64,000 bases of DNA from a bacterium (GCA_030690415.1 JAUYGZ010000010.1:59205-123204), one strand, 5' to 3'. Positions 8,561 through 16,820 are shown, counted from the stretch's first letter. Numbers and translations are program-made. Notes: generated by a model not told the origin, from the sequence alone.

Positions 8561-9255
8561 ATCCGGATCTCGACACCTTTTGCGTAGGCTGATGCGATCT
8601 GTTGAAGCTTCTTAAGCTCTTCTGAAGAAAATGATCGTTCTTTTCCCAGTCTTTTGCTCAAGGTTTTCAACGACCGAAAATTCTGTAAATACCAGCGCTG
8701 GGCCCCCTGGATCATTTTTCCCATGGCTCTTATTTCTTCCTGATTATGATAAAAAGGAAGAACCGTTGATCGAAATTCATACTCAATACCTGATCTCCTG
8801 ATCTGATTGATGGAGTCCAAAATGTGATCTTCCGAAATCAGAGGGCAATATTTCCGATACCCGGAAGGTGAAAATTTAATATCCATGGCCACATAGTCGA
8901 GAAGACCTCTTGCAAACATTTCTTTCAAAACTCCGGGGTTCGATCCATTGGTATCCAATTTCACCAAAAACCCCATCGCTTTGATCTTATTGATATAAGA
9001 TCTCAAATCCTTCTGAAGTGTTGCTTCACCTCCACTGATCACGACTCCATCGAGCATCCCTTTCCGTCGTGACAAAAAATCCAGAATCCGTTCCGGATCA
9101 AGCTCAGGATCAATCACTTCAAGTCGATTCATGGGGATCATGTCAGGATTATGACAGTATCCACAGGCCATATTACAGCCTTGCGTAAAAATCAACGCAG
9201 CCAGTTTCCCGGGATAGTCCAGAAGGGTCATTTTTTGAAAGCCGGCTATGAGCAT
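8557..9255 (-). CDS. nrdG: Anaerobic ribonucleotide reductase activating protein (radical SAM)
   Basis: 232 aa radical SAM protein. MLIAGFQKMTLLDYPGKLAALIFTQGC leads into the [4Fe-4S] motif CNMACGYC (CxxxCxxC) near residue 27. DGVVISGGEATLQ is the GGE SAM-binding motif. This layout is the NrdG form found in many anaerobes. It would generate the glycyl radical on NrdD. It overlaps the upstream glutaredoxin gene by 10 bp and is the last gene of the nrdD-grx-nrdG operon. PflA-like activases are related, but the neighbourhood supports NrdG. Confidence 0.9.
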   Translation of the reverse strand: MLIAGFQKMTLLDYPGKLAALIFTQGCNMACGYCHNPDMIPMNRLEVIDPELDPERILDFLSRRKGMLDGVVISGGEATLQKDLRSYINKIKAMGFLVKLDTNGSNPGVLKEMFARGLLDYVAMDIKFSPSGYRKYCPLISEDHILDSINQIRRSGIEYEFRSTVLPFYHNQEEIRAMGKMIQGAQRWYLQNFRSLKTLSKRLGKERSFSSEELKKLQQIASAYAKGVEIRI

Positions 9256-9488
9256 GCTATTTCTTGGTATGAGAGAATGGCATCAATACCGGCCCATTGG
9301 TTCAGGGCCTCCTGCTGTTCATTGACTTCCAACAGAGTTGGGACACTGGCGACAGAGAAACGCCTAGCCAGGTTGAGCCCATCAGTGGTTGAAGCATCGA
9401 TAAGGGAGTAGTTGAGTTTGGAAGATGCGAGCACTTCTTTAGCTCGTGGACAATTTGGACAGGCGGAGGTTGTAAAGAGGTAGAACAT
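9246..9488 (-). CDS. Glutaredoxin/NrdH-like protein
   Basis: 80 aa, the usual size of a glutaredoxin. MFYLFTTSACPNCPRAKEVL places the CxxC motif (CPNC) at the first helix, and ASVPTLLEV carries the cis-proline loop. The ATG at 9488 is chosen; longer reading only adds antisense-like sequence from the nrdD tail. It sits between nrdD and nrdG, so it probably supplies reducing equivalents to the anaerobic reductase, as NrdH and glutaredoxins do for other classes (inference). Confidence 0.85.
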   Translation of the reverse strand: MFYLFTTSACPNCPRAKEVLASSKLNYSLIDASTTDGLNLARRFSVASVPTLLEVNEQQEALNQWAGIDAILSYQEIACS

Positions 9489-9498
9489 AATAAGGAAA

Positions 9499-9684
9499 TT
9501 AAGCTGCACAAGCATAAGAAGATTCGCAAGAGACGACTTCACTGAAGTGCTGGCGTTCGAAGTGCTCGGACTGCTTACCGCGATTAAACTGGGACACCGG
9601 ACGGTGGTAGCCCATGACACGGGTCCAGACTTCGCACTTGGTGCGGAGAGAATTATACTCTTGGAGCAATTGCTCCTGATCCTG
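9499..9684 (-). pseudogene. nrdD: NrdD C-terminal glycyl-radical segment, out of frame
   Basis: This frame encodes RTKCEVWTRVMGYHRPVSQFN followed by GKQSEHFERQHFSE, the conserved C-terminus of class III ribonucleotide reductase, with the radical Gly in RVMGY. It lies one base out of frame with the main nrdD frame, which instead ends in an unrelated tail at 9653. The stop at 9499 is only 10 bp before the glutaredoxin start, which fits the true end of nrdD. Single-base changes in an A5 run (near 9717) or a C6 run (near 9702) would join the frames. This is a sequencing indel, a real mutation, or frameshifting. Confidence 0.8.
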
Positions 9685-11758
9685 TGGGAACATGAAGAGG
9701 GGGGTTAAAAGATAGTTTTTCTAAAAGAACCTCGTCGCACTGGGTACAGTACTCGTGTTCTCCTGTTAAATAACCGTGAGTAGGACAGATACTGAAGGTG
9801 GGAGTAACCGTGATGTAGGGGAGTTTGAAATGCGTTAAACCACGCTTCACCAATTTTTTGCAGCCCTCAGCATCAGAAATGCGCTCTCCCATATAAAGAT
9901 GGAGAACCGTTCCCCCGGTATACTTGGTTTGCAATCGGTCCTGAAGCTCGAGGGCCTCAAAGGCATCATCAGTAAACCCGACCGGCAACTGAGAAGAATT
10001 CGTATAGTAGGGAGCTTCCTTGGTCCCTGCCTGGATGATGCCTTCAAATCGTTTCTGGTCTTCCTTGGCAAAACGATAGGTTGTCCCTTCGGCAGGGGTT
10101 GCTTCCAGATTGTAGAGGTTTCCTGTCTCTTCCTGGTACTGCCTGAGGCGGTCCCTCATGAAGATCAAGATTTCTTCCGCAAAGTCCTGACCCCATTCGT
10201 CACCGATAGTGTGCCTGTCGTCTGTAAAATTCCGAATGCATTCATTCAATCCATTCACGCCAATGGTCGAAAAGTGATTGTTGAGATTGCCCAGGTATCT
10301 CTTTGAATAGGGGAGAAGACCATTTTCAAAATTTTTCATGACCACTTCCCGACGCAGTTCCAGTGTCTCTTTTGCAATATCCATCAGGTGACCGATACGA
10401 TTGAAGACAGCCTCCTTATCTCCTTTGTACAGGTACCCGATCCGGGCGGCATTCAAGGTCACGACTCCGATACTGCCGGTCATTTCAGCTGAACCGAAAA
10501 GACCGTTTCCTCTCATTAGCAGTTCTTTCAGATCCAGTTGGAGTCTGCAGCACATGGAGCGCACCATATGCGGTTCAAGCGAAGAGTTTATAAAGTTCTG
10601 GAAATAGGGCATACCGTATTTAGCCGTCATCTCGAAGAGCAGATCCGAGTTGGGATGATCCCAATCAAAATCTTTTGTAATATTGTACGTCGGGATCGGA
10701 AAGGTAAAGACGCGGCCATTTGAATCGCCCTCGGTCATCACTTCGATGAAAGCTTTATTCAGCATGTCCATCTCAGGCTGACAGTCTCCATAGGTAAATT
10801 TCTGATCAACGCCACCAACGGCAGCAGGCTTATCCCGAAGATCTTCAGGGCAGATCCAGTCGAGGGTGATATTGGTGAAAGGAGACTGAGACCCCCATCG
10901 GGAGGGCACATTGAGGTTAAAGACAAAAGCCTGAACATTCTGCTTGGCCTGCTCAAAGACCCGATCGTAGATGTACCGCTCTTTGGCTTTTCCCTTGAGG
11001 GTCGAGTGGGAAGCTTTCAGATCAGTTTCCATTTGTAATCGGAGCTTTCTGACGTAGGGTGCCAGGTACGTGTCAAAGCTGGAAAAAGCCTGAGCCCCCG
11101 CCCATTCGTTCTGCATAGTGCCGAGAAAATTGACCATCTGGCCTATGGCGGAGGAGAGGTGTGTTGGGGGTTTACAATCAACCCGATTTGGAACACCGCC
11201 AAATCCTTCCGCCAAAAGAGAGCGCAGAGACCAGCCGGCACAATAGCCACAGAAAAGATCGAGGTCATGGATATGGATATCTCCGGAGCGGTGAGCCCGA
11301 TCAGCCACATGGGAAAAAATATGAGAGAGCCAATAGTTCGCGGTCACTTTTCCCGCGGTGTTCAAGATCAGTCCACCGAGCGAATAGCCCTGGTTTGAAT
11401 TCGCTTTTACGCGCCAGTCTGAACGGTTCAGATATTCGGTCATCGTATTCTCCACATCGACCATGACTTCCTTGTTTTCCCGAATCTGTCGATGCTGTTC
11501 CCGATAGAGGATGTAGGCTTTGGCGGTTTCCAGGTGGCCTGCCTCCATGAGTATTTTTTCAACAAAATCCTGAACGTGTTCCACACTGACCACAGACTTC
11601 CTTGATGCCTTGAGCTGATCCAGCACGGATTCCATAATCCCCTCCGGATCAACAGGCTCAATATGCTCAACCGCTGAAGCAGCTCGAAAGATGGCCTGCG
11701 TAATCTTGTCAGGATCGAATGGGACTATCTCACCACTGCGTTTTTCGATAAATTTCAT
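9653..11758 (-). CDS. nrdD: Anaerobic ribonucleoside-triphosphate reductase, main frame
   Basis: Class III ribonucleotide reductase making dNTPs from NTPs without oxygen. An ATP-cone starts at the N-terminus (MKFIEKRSGEIVPFDPDKIT), followed by the catalytic ten-stranded barrel with HIHDLDLFCGYCAGWSL and the finger-loop Cys region, and a zinc-site start CPTHGYLTGEHEYCTQC. The ATG at 11758 is chosen; 34 upstream codons read a non-conserved leader. In this frame the protein ends in a non-homologous tail after CDEVLLEKL, and the glycyl-radical segment is found one base out of frame at 9499-9684. It is the first gene of an operon with glutaredoxin and nrdG. Confidence 0.92.
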   Translation of the reverse strand: MKFIEKRSGEIVPFDPDKITQAIFRAASAVEHIEPVDPEGIMESVLDQLKASRKSVVSVEHVQDFVEKILMEAGHLETAKAYILYREQHRQIRENKEVMVDVENTMTEYLNRSDWRVKANSNQGYSLGGLILNTAGKVTANYWLSHIFSHVADRAHRSGDIHIHDLDLFCGYCAGWSLRSLLAEGFGGVPNRVDCKPPTHLSSAIGQMVNFLGTMQNEWAGAQAFSSFDTYLAPYVRKLRLQMETDLKASHSTLKGKAKERYIYDRVFEQAKQNVQAFVFNLNVPSRWGSQSPFTNITLDWICPEDLRDKPAAVGGVDQKFTYGDCQPEMDMLNKAFIEVMTEGDSNGRVFTFPIPTYNITKDFDWDHPNSDLLFEMTAKYGMPYFQNFINSSLEPHMVRSMCCRLQLDLKELLMRGNGLFGSAEMTGSIGVVTLNAARIGYLYKGDKEAVFNRIGHLMDIAKETLELRREVVMKNFENGLLPYSKRYLGNLNNHFSTIGVNGLNECIRNFTDDRHTIGDEWGQDFAEEILIFMRDRLRQYQEETGNLYNLEATPAEGTTYRFAKEDQKRFEGIIQAGTKEAPYYTNSSQLPVGFTDDAFEALELQDRLQTKYTGGTVLHLYMGERISDAEGCKKLVKRGLTHFKLPYITVTPTFSICPTHGYLTGEHEYCTQCDEVLLEKLSFNPPLHVPTGSGAIAPRV

Positions 11759-11858
11759 ATCAGATTGGTAAGAAAACAAAAAAAGAGAACACAAGAGCAC
11801 CGACCCAAAAAAGGAGGGCAAAAAGGAAGCATTCAGTCGAATGATAGGGCGGCAACAC

Positions 11859-11873
11859 ACAACATCTTGTTGT
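11859..11873. promoter_or_regulatory. Dyad in the nrdD leader
   Basis: ACAACA-TCT-TGTTGT is a perfect inverted repeat lying about 6-20 nt after the predicted nrdD transcription start. It could be an operator or an RNA hairpin. It does not match the NrdR box. Confidence 0.3.
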
Positions 11874-11885
11874 CAGCCAATCCAA

Positions 11886-11891
11886 TCTATA
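11886..11891 (-). promoter_or_regulatory. -10 box of the nrdD operon
   Basis: On the minus strand TATAGA, 21 bp downstream of the edge of the Crp/Fnr dyad. The predicted start is near 11879, which puts the dyad centre at about -41. The leader to the ATG at 11758 is about 120 nt and contains a short dyad. Confidence 0.5.
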
Positions 11892-11911
11892 CAAAATGCT
11901 GAAAGATGTGA

Positions 11912-11927
11912 TGTGAGATTAATCACA
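11912..11927. promoter_or_regulatory. Crp/Fnr-family operator upstream of nrdD
   Basis: TGTGA-GATTAA-TCACA is a perfect five-base dyad with a six-base spacer. It lies between nrdD and the Crp/Fnr regulator gene, centred about 41 bp before the predicted nrdD start, the class II activator position. It has the same half sites and spacing as the site upstream of the DsbD-like gene. Confidence 0.7.
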
Positions 11928-11959
11928 GCAGCCACGAACCCATTGACCGAATTGAACGA

Positions 11960-12649
11960 TCATTTCGAACAAGGTTTTTGGAAACACCCCCCGACCTGTT
12001 GTAATTCTCCCGGGTTCAGCACTGAAATGAGGCCTTTTTCAGCCTTAATAATATGAGCCTTTTTCAGGTCCGCCAAATCCCTCGAGAGGGTTTCCCGTAC
12101 TGTTCCCAAATAAGAGGCCAATTGGGATTGATTCAGGGGCAATGGAAAGGAGTCGGCATGCCGATTCCGCTCATATTCCCTGAAGAGATACTTCGCCAGG
12201 CGTTCCTTTGTGGTCGAGAGGGAGAGATCACAGACCTCCTCACAGAGATCACATTCTTTTTTTGCCAAAAACCGAATCACTCGCTGTGCGAAGGGATGAG
12301 ACTGCCGGATCAGGGCCTGAATTGCCAGTTCAGGAATGATGATCATCTCACTCTCCTCCAATGCCTGGGCGTTGACATGAAATTGCTCACGAGAGAGCAG
12401 AGGGGCAAGGCAAAAGACCTCTCCTGTTCCCATCAGGCAGGTGATTTCTTCTTTTTCGGATCCCCTTCGAATATTGTACAGTTTTACCGAACCCTGCTTG
12501 AGGAGGTAAAGGTTGGAGGAAGGATCACCATTGCGAAAGATCAGCTCCCCCTTGTGAACAGTTGTCAGCTTCGCATGCTCTTTCAGGAGAGCATAGTCTC
12601 CTGATGTGAGATGTGAAAAGAGATCGATCTGGGAAAAGAAATCCTGCAT
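11960..12649 (-). CDS. Crp/Fnr family transcriptional regulator
   Basis: 229 aa from the ATG at 12649; a TTG at 12712 would add 21 residues of poor similarity. It has an N-terminal cyclic-nucleotide-binding-like beta-roll (GELIFRNGDPSSNLYLLKQG), a long dimerisation helix, and a C-terminal winged helix with LNQSQLASYLGTVRETLSRD. The RETLSR recognition helix combines CRP-like Arg-Glu with the FNR-like Ser-Arg. Eight Cys are present in the longer form, including C-x2-C-x3-C in the dimer helix (KKECDLCEEVC) and two at the C-terminus (GGCFQKPC), so an iron-sulfur or thiol redox sensor is possible. The location of FNR-type ligands differs from E. coli FNR. It probably controls the adjacent nrdD operon. 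Confidence 0.88.
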   Translation of the reverse strand: MQDFFSQIDLFSHLTSGDYALLKEHAKLTTVHKGELIFRNGDPSSNLYLLKQGSVKLYNIRRGSEKEEITCLMGTGEVFCLAPLLSREQFHVNAQALEESEMIIIPELAIQALIRQSHPFAQRVIRFLAKKECDLCEEVCDLSLSTTKERLAKYLFREYERNRHADSFPLPLNQSQLASYLGTVRETLSRDLADLKKAHIIKAEKGLISVLNPGELQQVGGCFQKPCSK

Positions 12650-12720
12650 AAGCTCATGAAGGGATGCAAGAATACTCCAATCGGGCGCACAAAAAAAGAA
12701 GTCTCCGGTCAATGACCGAA

Positions 12721-12806
12721 GACGTCAGCCTTTGGCTCCAATACAGAGGGAGCCTCAGGCCAACGTCATAGTGAGGAAATGAAAAGGGTATTTTTCACCT
12801 CTTCAC
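12721..12806 (-). terminator. Paired hairpins downstream of the ferredoxin oxidoreductase operon
   Basis: Two imperfect inverted repeats: 12721-12739 with 12749-12767 (GACGT, GCC and GGCTCC blocks paired, internal mismatches), and 12771-12806 (GTGA...TGAAAA paired with TTTTTCA...TCAC). They lie between the stop of the beta subunit gene (12915) and the regulator gene. No long U-tract follows, so a terminator or an RNA-stabilising structure is only a possibility. Confidence 0.35.
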
Positions 12807-12914
12807 TAGGACGACAGCGGACTCAACCTTGTTCAAGGCCAAAAACCAGAGCAACAAAACCAAGCGGAATCATTACCGCAGGCAGTCTAAGGTCCAAAAA
12901 AGAAAAGTCAAGGG

Positions 12915-13781
12915 TTAGCGAAACTGTTCCAGGATCTCCCGAATCCCCACCGGCTTCTCAAGCTCGCGATACATCTCAGCAGGTGTCTTGTCGGTGATTT
13001 GATCGAGTTCATCACAGTAGGTGGGTTTGCCATTTTCCTGATAAAAGACACCATACCAGAGCTTGTTCTTATCCTGCGCCTTTTCGAAGGCCTTGAGTTT
13101 ATCTGTTCTATCCCAGCTCTCGGGGAGAGGGGAGACGTACTCCTGATAAAATTCCTCCGTATTATTCCGCTTAAAGGTAGGGCAGATCTGGAGGACGTCC
13201 ACGAGTGAAAATCCACGGTGCTGGATGGCCTCATAAAAAAGCTCAGACATTTCCTTCAGCTCCTTGTAGTAGGCCCGGGCGACGAAGGTGGTATCAGACG
13301 AAAGCGCCAATTCGATGGGCTTAATGGGTTCTTCGATCACTCCTGAAGGAGTGGATTTACTGCAGTAGCCTTTCTCTGTGGTGGGAGATGTCTGACCTAA
13401 CGTGAGGCCATATACCTGATTATTATGAACGATATAAGTCAGGTCAAGGTTGCGGCGGGCGGTATGGATAAAATGAGAAAGACCAATCCCATAGCCATCT
13501 CCGTCACCTCCCAGGACGATCACCTTCAGCTTGGGGTTAGCCAGCTTCGCACCACTTGCCGTAGGCAAAGCACGACCATGAAGAGCGTGCATGCCATAGA
13601 CTTTCATGAAATCCGCTCCATTTCCTGCACAGCCTACGCCCCAGACGATGAGGATGTCTTCATGGTTGCAGTTCAATTTTTGAAGCGCCAGATTTAGCGC
13701 ACTCAGGATAAAGTGATCCCCACAGCCAGGGCACCAGGTGGAGGTGATGCCGGAGTTGAGTTGTTTGGGATTTATAGGCAT
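12915..13781 (-). CDS. 2-oxoacid:ferredoxin oxidoreductase, beta subunit
   Basis: 288 aa thiamine pyrophosphate-binding subunit. STWCPGCGDHFI at the N-terminus is the conserved CxxC start, and GGDGDGYGIGLSHFIH with NNQVYGLTLGQ is the TPP/Mg2+-binding GDG...NN motif. With the alpha subunit it would oxidatively decarboxylate a 2-oxoacid (pyruvate or 2-oxoglutarate) to acyl-CoA and reduce ferredoxin in the cytoplasm. A ferredoxin-type subunit is not adjacent. The start codon abuts a copy of the GGACTATAA repeat, and no Shine-Dalgarno sequence is seen. Confidence 0.92.
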   Translation of the reverse strand: MPINPKQLNSGITSTWCPGCGDHFILSALNLALQKLNCNHEDILIVWGVGCAGNGADFMKVYGMHALHGRALPTASGAKLANPKLKVIVLGGDGDGYGIGLSHFIHTARRNLDLTYIVHNNQVYGLTLGQTSPTTEKGYCSKSTPSGVIEEPIKPIELALSSDTTFVARAYYKELKEMSELFYEAIQHRGFSLVDVLQICPTFKRNNTEEFYQEYVSPLPESWDRTDKLKAFEKAQDKNKLWYGVFYQENGKPTYCDELDQITDKTPAEMYRELEKPVGIREILEQFR

Positions 13782-13828
13782 GAGGAAGGACTATTAAGAC
13801 TGAAAGGACTGTTATGACGGTGAGGAAG
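13782..13828. repeat. GGACTATWA-type short repeat, copy 1
   Basis: A degenerate tandem of GGACTATTAAGAC-like units between the alpha and beta oxidoreductase genes; it also supplies the last codons and stop of the alpha gene. Related copies lie at 28571-28614 and 42106-42150, each close to a start codon. Confidence 0.6.
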
Positions 13829-15572
13829 TGTTCATCATCATTTCGTTCACTTTTTTCACCAATTCTTCCGGATAAAAGGGACGGCCGTCAATGCGACGGT
13901 GATAATCTGTCGGTTCAAATCTGCAGTATTGTTTCAAGACCCCTTCCAATAGACCTTCCTGGTTTCCCTCTACGAACAAGGTCTTCTGAAACTGACTCAC
14001 GAGCTTTTTCAGTTCATCCCAATCAAGGGGAAAGAGATAAGAAAAGTGCAGGACGCTGACGTTCACACCGGATGCCTTGAGCTCTCGCATTGCCTCCAGA
14101 GCCGGCATTTTCGTTGAGCCCCAGCAAATCAGGGTGAGTTTAGCATCTAGGTTGCCATACAAGGTTGGCATTGGCAATTCCTGCTGAATTTTCAGGACCT
14201 TCTTGTTCCTTTTATTCACTTGCATAATTCTCATGTCAGCTTCCTCGGTGGCATAGCCGTGTTCATCATGTTCGTAGCTATTTGCCATAAAACAATTCCC
14301 AGGTGTTCCGGGCACTGTTCTCAAGCTGATACCATTTTCAGCATTGGTGTCATATCGTTGATAATTTTCAGAAAGCGGATCAAAAGTAATTTTTCCCTTT
14401 TCAATGGGCACTTTTTGGTCGTCCAGTTCCGGAGTGGTGAAGTGGTTTTCCGATAAGAATTTATCAGAGAGGACAAAGACCGGCATTTGAAAGCGATCCC
14501 CCAGATTGAAAGCTTCCTGAATGAGATAAAAACACTCTTCCACATCACCAGGAGCCAGGATAATACGGGGAAATTCATCCTGTCCGGCATGCATGACAAA
14601 TCGCAGATCACCTTGTCCGGTAAAAGTGGGGATTCCCGTCGCGGGGCCAGGTCGTTGCGAAACAAAGATGACCGGTCCAGCTTCACTTATTGCGGCGTAT
14701 CCCAGAGCCTCTGCCATGAGTACAAACCCTCCTCCGGAAGTCGCTACCATGGCCCTCGTTCCGGCATGCCAGGCTCCAATGACCATATTCATGGCGGCCA
14801 CTTCATCTTCCGTATGCTTCAGAACGACCTGGTGGGAGTGCTCCAGTTGACCATACCAGTCCATGACGGAAGATGCAGGGGTCATGGGGTACGAGCAAAG
14901 CAGCTTGCATCCGGCATTCACGGCGCCGTAGGTAATCGCTTGGTTACCGGTCAAAAAATAGGCCTGATCGACACTTCGTTCTCGTTTTGGAAACTGCCAG
15001 TCAAGTTCAGGGCGGTGTTTGAGCCCAATATTATATCCCGCCTGGGCAGTGTCCTGATTTTCTTTTACGATCAGCTCTCCTTTATTGGCAAACTGATCTT
15101 TTAGGACTTCATGATAGACCTTGATATCAGCTCCCATCATGGCAAAGGAAGCAGCCAATCCCACGGTATTCAGCATAATGGGATTGCCGCTCACCTCTAG
15201 AGCGATCTCGAGCAGTGGCAGAGGAAGGTATGAGATATCATTTCTCGTCTTCTGTTCATTATTCAGCTTCACCTGTTTTTCATCGAAGAGAATGACCCCA
15301 CCCGGTTCGATATGATCCTGATACTTGAGCACCGTGTTGCGGTCGAGAGCGAGAAGGAGGTGGGTTTTGCTGTTGTGTGAAAAAATCTTTTCATCCGAAA
15401 CCCGTGCCCAGAGCACATTGTGTCCTCCTTTGATTAATGAGGGATACTCGTCATTATCATGCACATGGTACCCATGGTGCAGCATGACCTGACCAAAGTT
15501 GAAACCCACGGTCTTGATGCCCTTTCCGGCAGGCCCCCCAACACAGAAAGTAAAGTCGATCATAAATAACAT
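13812..15572 (-). CDS. 2-oxoacid:acceptor oxidoreductase, fused gamma-alpha subunit
   Basis: 586 aa. The N-terminal gamma domain (about 1-185; FCVGGPAGKGIKTVGFNFGQ, NDEYPSLIKGGHN) is fused to the alpha/pyrimidine-binding domain (about 205-580; GNQAITYGAVNAGC, YPMTPASSVMDW, TEDEVAAMNMVIGA, ATSGGGFVLMAEALG). This is the KorA/VorB-like two-subunit arrangement. It pairs with the beta subunit 30 bp downstream. The ATG at 15572 has GCGGA upstream; the ATG at 15563 (MIDFTFCVGG) is an alternative. The presence of such an oxygen-sensitive enzyme fits a fermentative anaerobe. Confidence 0.92.
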   Translation of the reverse strand: MLFMIDFTFCVGGPAGKGIKTVGFNFGQVMLHHGYHVHDNDEYPSLIKGGHNVLWARVSDEKIFSHNSKTHLLLALDRNTVLKYQDHIEPGGVILFDEKQVKLNNEQKTRNDISYLPLPLLEIALEVSGNPIMLNTVGLAASFAMMGADIKVYHEVLKDQFANKGELIVKENQDTAQAGYNIGLKHRPELDWQFPKRERSVDQAYFLTGNQAITYGAVNAGCKLLCSYPMTPASSVMDWYGQLEHSHQVVLKHTEDEVAAMNMVIGAWHAGTRAMVATSGGGFVLMAEALGYAAISEAGPVIFVSQRPGPATGIPTFTGQGDLRFVMHAGQDEFPRIILAPGDVEECFYLIQEAFNLGDRFQMPVFVLSDKFLSENHFTTPELDDQKVPIEKGKITFDPLSENYQRYDTNAENGISLRTVPGTPGNCFMANSYEHDEHGYATEEADMRIMQVNKRNKKVLKIQQELPMPTLYGNLDAKLTLICWGSTKMPALEAMRELKASGVNVSVLHFSYLFPLDWDELKKLVSQFQKTLFVEGNQEGLLEGVLKQYCRFEPTDYHRRIDGRPFYPEELVKKVNEMMMNTSSPS

Positions 15573-15671
15573 TCATTTCCGCTCTTACTCTAAGTGAAAA
15601 CGACAGCATTGCAAGCCAGCTCGTTTTTTCAAAAGAATTGAGATACCATCCCTATAGTTCCTTCACATAAC

Positions 15672-15747
15672 GGGCCTGTAGCTCAGTGGTTAGAGCAGTC
15701 GGCTCATAACCGATTTGTCCCTGGTTCAAGTCCAGGCAGGCCCACCA
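15672..15747 (+). tRNA. tRNA-Met (CAT), elongator type
   Basis: A complete cloverleaf with encoded CCA: acceptor GGGCCTG/CAGGCCC, D-arm GCTC/GAGC, anticodon stem GTCGG/CCGAT with loop CTCATAA, and T-arm CCTGG/CCAGG around TTCAAGT. It pairs G1-C72 and lacks the three G-C pairs of initiators, so it is an elongator. A CAT anticodon could also be tRNA-Ile2, the substrate of TilS, whose gene is about 1 kb away. Confidence 0.95.
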
Positions 15748-15771
15748 AAAAATTGTACTACTTCCTTCATC

Positions 15772-16050
15772 TCACCCCTTCATTCCCATCAGAGCCTCAT
15801 TCACGATTCTTGCCATTCGTGATTTCTTGCGGGAAGCATTGTTCTTCTTGATCAGATTCTTCTTACAGGCCGTATCGATGATGGAGTAAGCATTTTTGAG
15901 CAACGCGGGCAGTTCATCATGTTTCTTGTCATGAATAGCCTTTTCAATATCCTTCATGCGGGTGGTCAGTCGATTGCGGTACACATTGTTTCGACGTGTT
16001 TTCTGAACGTCTTGCTTCATTTTCTTGATGGCGTGTTTGAGGAGGGGCAT
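15772..16050 (-). CDS. rpsT: 30S ribosomal protein S20
   Basis: 92 aa, very basic, in the size range of bS20. MPLLKHAIKKMKQDVQKTRRN, KAIHDKKHDELPALLKNAYS and NLIKKNNASRKKSRMARIVN match the three-helix bundle that binds 16S rRNA. The ATG at 16050 is chosen; the frame stays open upstream but reads into rsmG. It follows rsmG by 67 bp in the same direction. The leader shows ATTCTTCCCC immediately before the ATG and no Shine-Dalgarno sequence. Confidence 0.93.
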   Translation of the reverse strand: MPLLKHAIKKMKQDVQKTRRNNVYRNRLTTRMKDIEKAIHDKKHDELPALLKNAYSIIDTACKKNLIKKNNASRKKSRMARIVNEALMGMKG

Positions 16051-16117
16051 GGGGAAGAATGAAAAGGTAAAATTCAAAATGCTCAACAGCCCGTGAATTA
16101 TAGGTCTATTAAGGCTT

Positions 16118-16813
16118 TCACGCAAGTGGTTCTTTCTTGGGAATTCCTGTCCTACGGGGGTACTTTTCACTGATTGTTTTGGATTTTTCCACCACGATGA
16201 AGCAACGATAGGCGTTTTCAACGGGTAATATGGCCTTTTTTGATCCCACAATCCGTGAATCCAGTTCCTGGGCTACCTTTTGATGCTCCATCCAGGATTC
16301 GGCCAGTTCAGGCCCCTGATAAGCGATGAATTTCCCTCTTGGCTTTACGAAGGGCATGCAGTATTCCAGCAAGGTTGGAAACCCTGCCAAAGCACGCGCC
16401 ACGACCACGTCAAAGTGTTCTCGAAGCTGGCGGGAACGCCCAAGTTCTTCAGCCCTTCCAGTGAGTGTTCGGGCGTTTTTGAGATTCAGCTGTCGGATTA
16501 TGTCCTGTACGGCCGAGATTTTTTTCGCGGTTGCGTCTACCAAAGTAAAGTTTGCCTCAGGATAAGCAATGGCCAGGGCCAGCCCGGGGAAGCCGCCACC
16601 GGTTCCCAGGTCCAACACTCGATCTTTTGGCTTTATCAAGCCGAAGGGCAGGATCAGGAGCGAATCAAGGATATGCTTCACCAGCACTCCCTCGCGGTTT
16701 CGAATCGAACTCAGGTTCAGTTTCTGATTCCATTCGAGGAAGAGATCAGCTAATCGGTCCAGCTGGTGAATCTGTTCGGCAGTCAGTGAAGGAAGATGAT
16801 TAGAAAGTTTCAT
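16118..16813 (-). CDS. rsmG: 16S rRNA (guanine-527-N7)-methyltransferase
   Basis: 231 aa from the ATG at 16813, which lies 7 bp past the tilS stop; a TTG at 16840 would overlap tilS. It has VLVKHILDSLLILP, the SAM-binding loop VLDLGTGGGFPGLALA, and VVARALAGFPTLLEYCMPF, all typical of RsmG/GidB. The Lys-rich C-terminal segment is family-like. It methylates G527 in the 530 loop of 16S rRNA. It is cotranscribed with tilS and probably rpsT. Confidence 0.92.
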   Translation of the reverse strand: MKLSNHLPSLTAEQIHQLDRLADLFLEWNQKLNLSSIRNREGVLVKHILDSLLILPFGLIKPKDRVLDLGTGGGFPGLALAIAYPEANFTLVDATAKKISAVQDIIRQLNLKNARTLTGRAEELGRSRQLREHFDVVVARALAGFPTLLEYCMPFVKPRGKFIAYQGPELAESWMEHQKVAQELDSRIVGSKKAILPVENAYRCFIVVEKSKTISEKYPRRTGIPKKEPLA

Positions 16814-16820
16814 ATCAGCA

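Noticed and set aside
11859..11873. NrdR box upstream of nrdD
   Set aside because: The dyad ACAACA-TCT-TGTTGT does not match the NrdR consensus (ACACWATATATWGTGT) and is single rather than paired.
12706..12718. CGGTCA-A-TGACCG dyad upstream of the regulator gene
   Set aside because: A neat palindrome but it does not match the TGTGA/TCACA half-sites and has no second copy in the window; kept only as a note.
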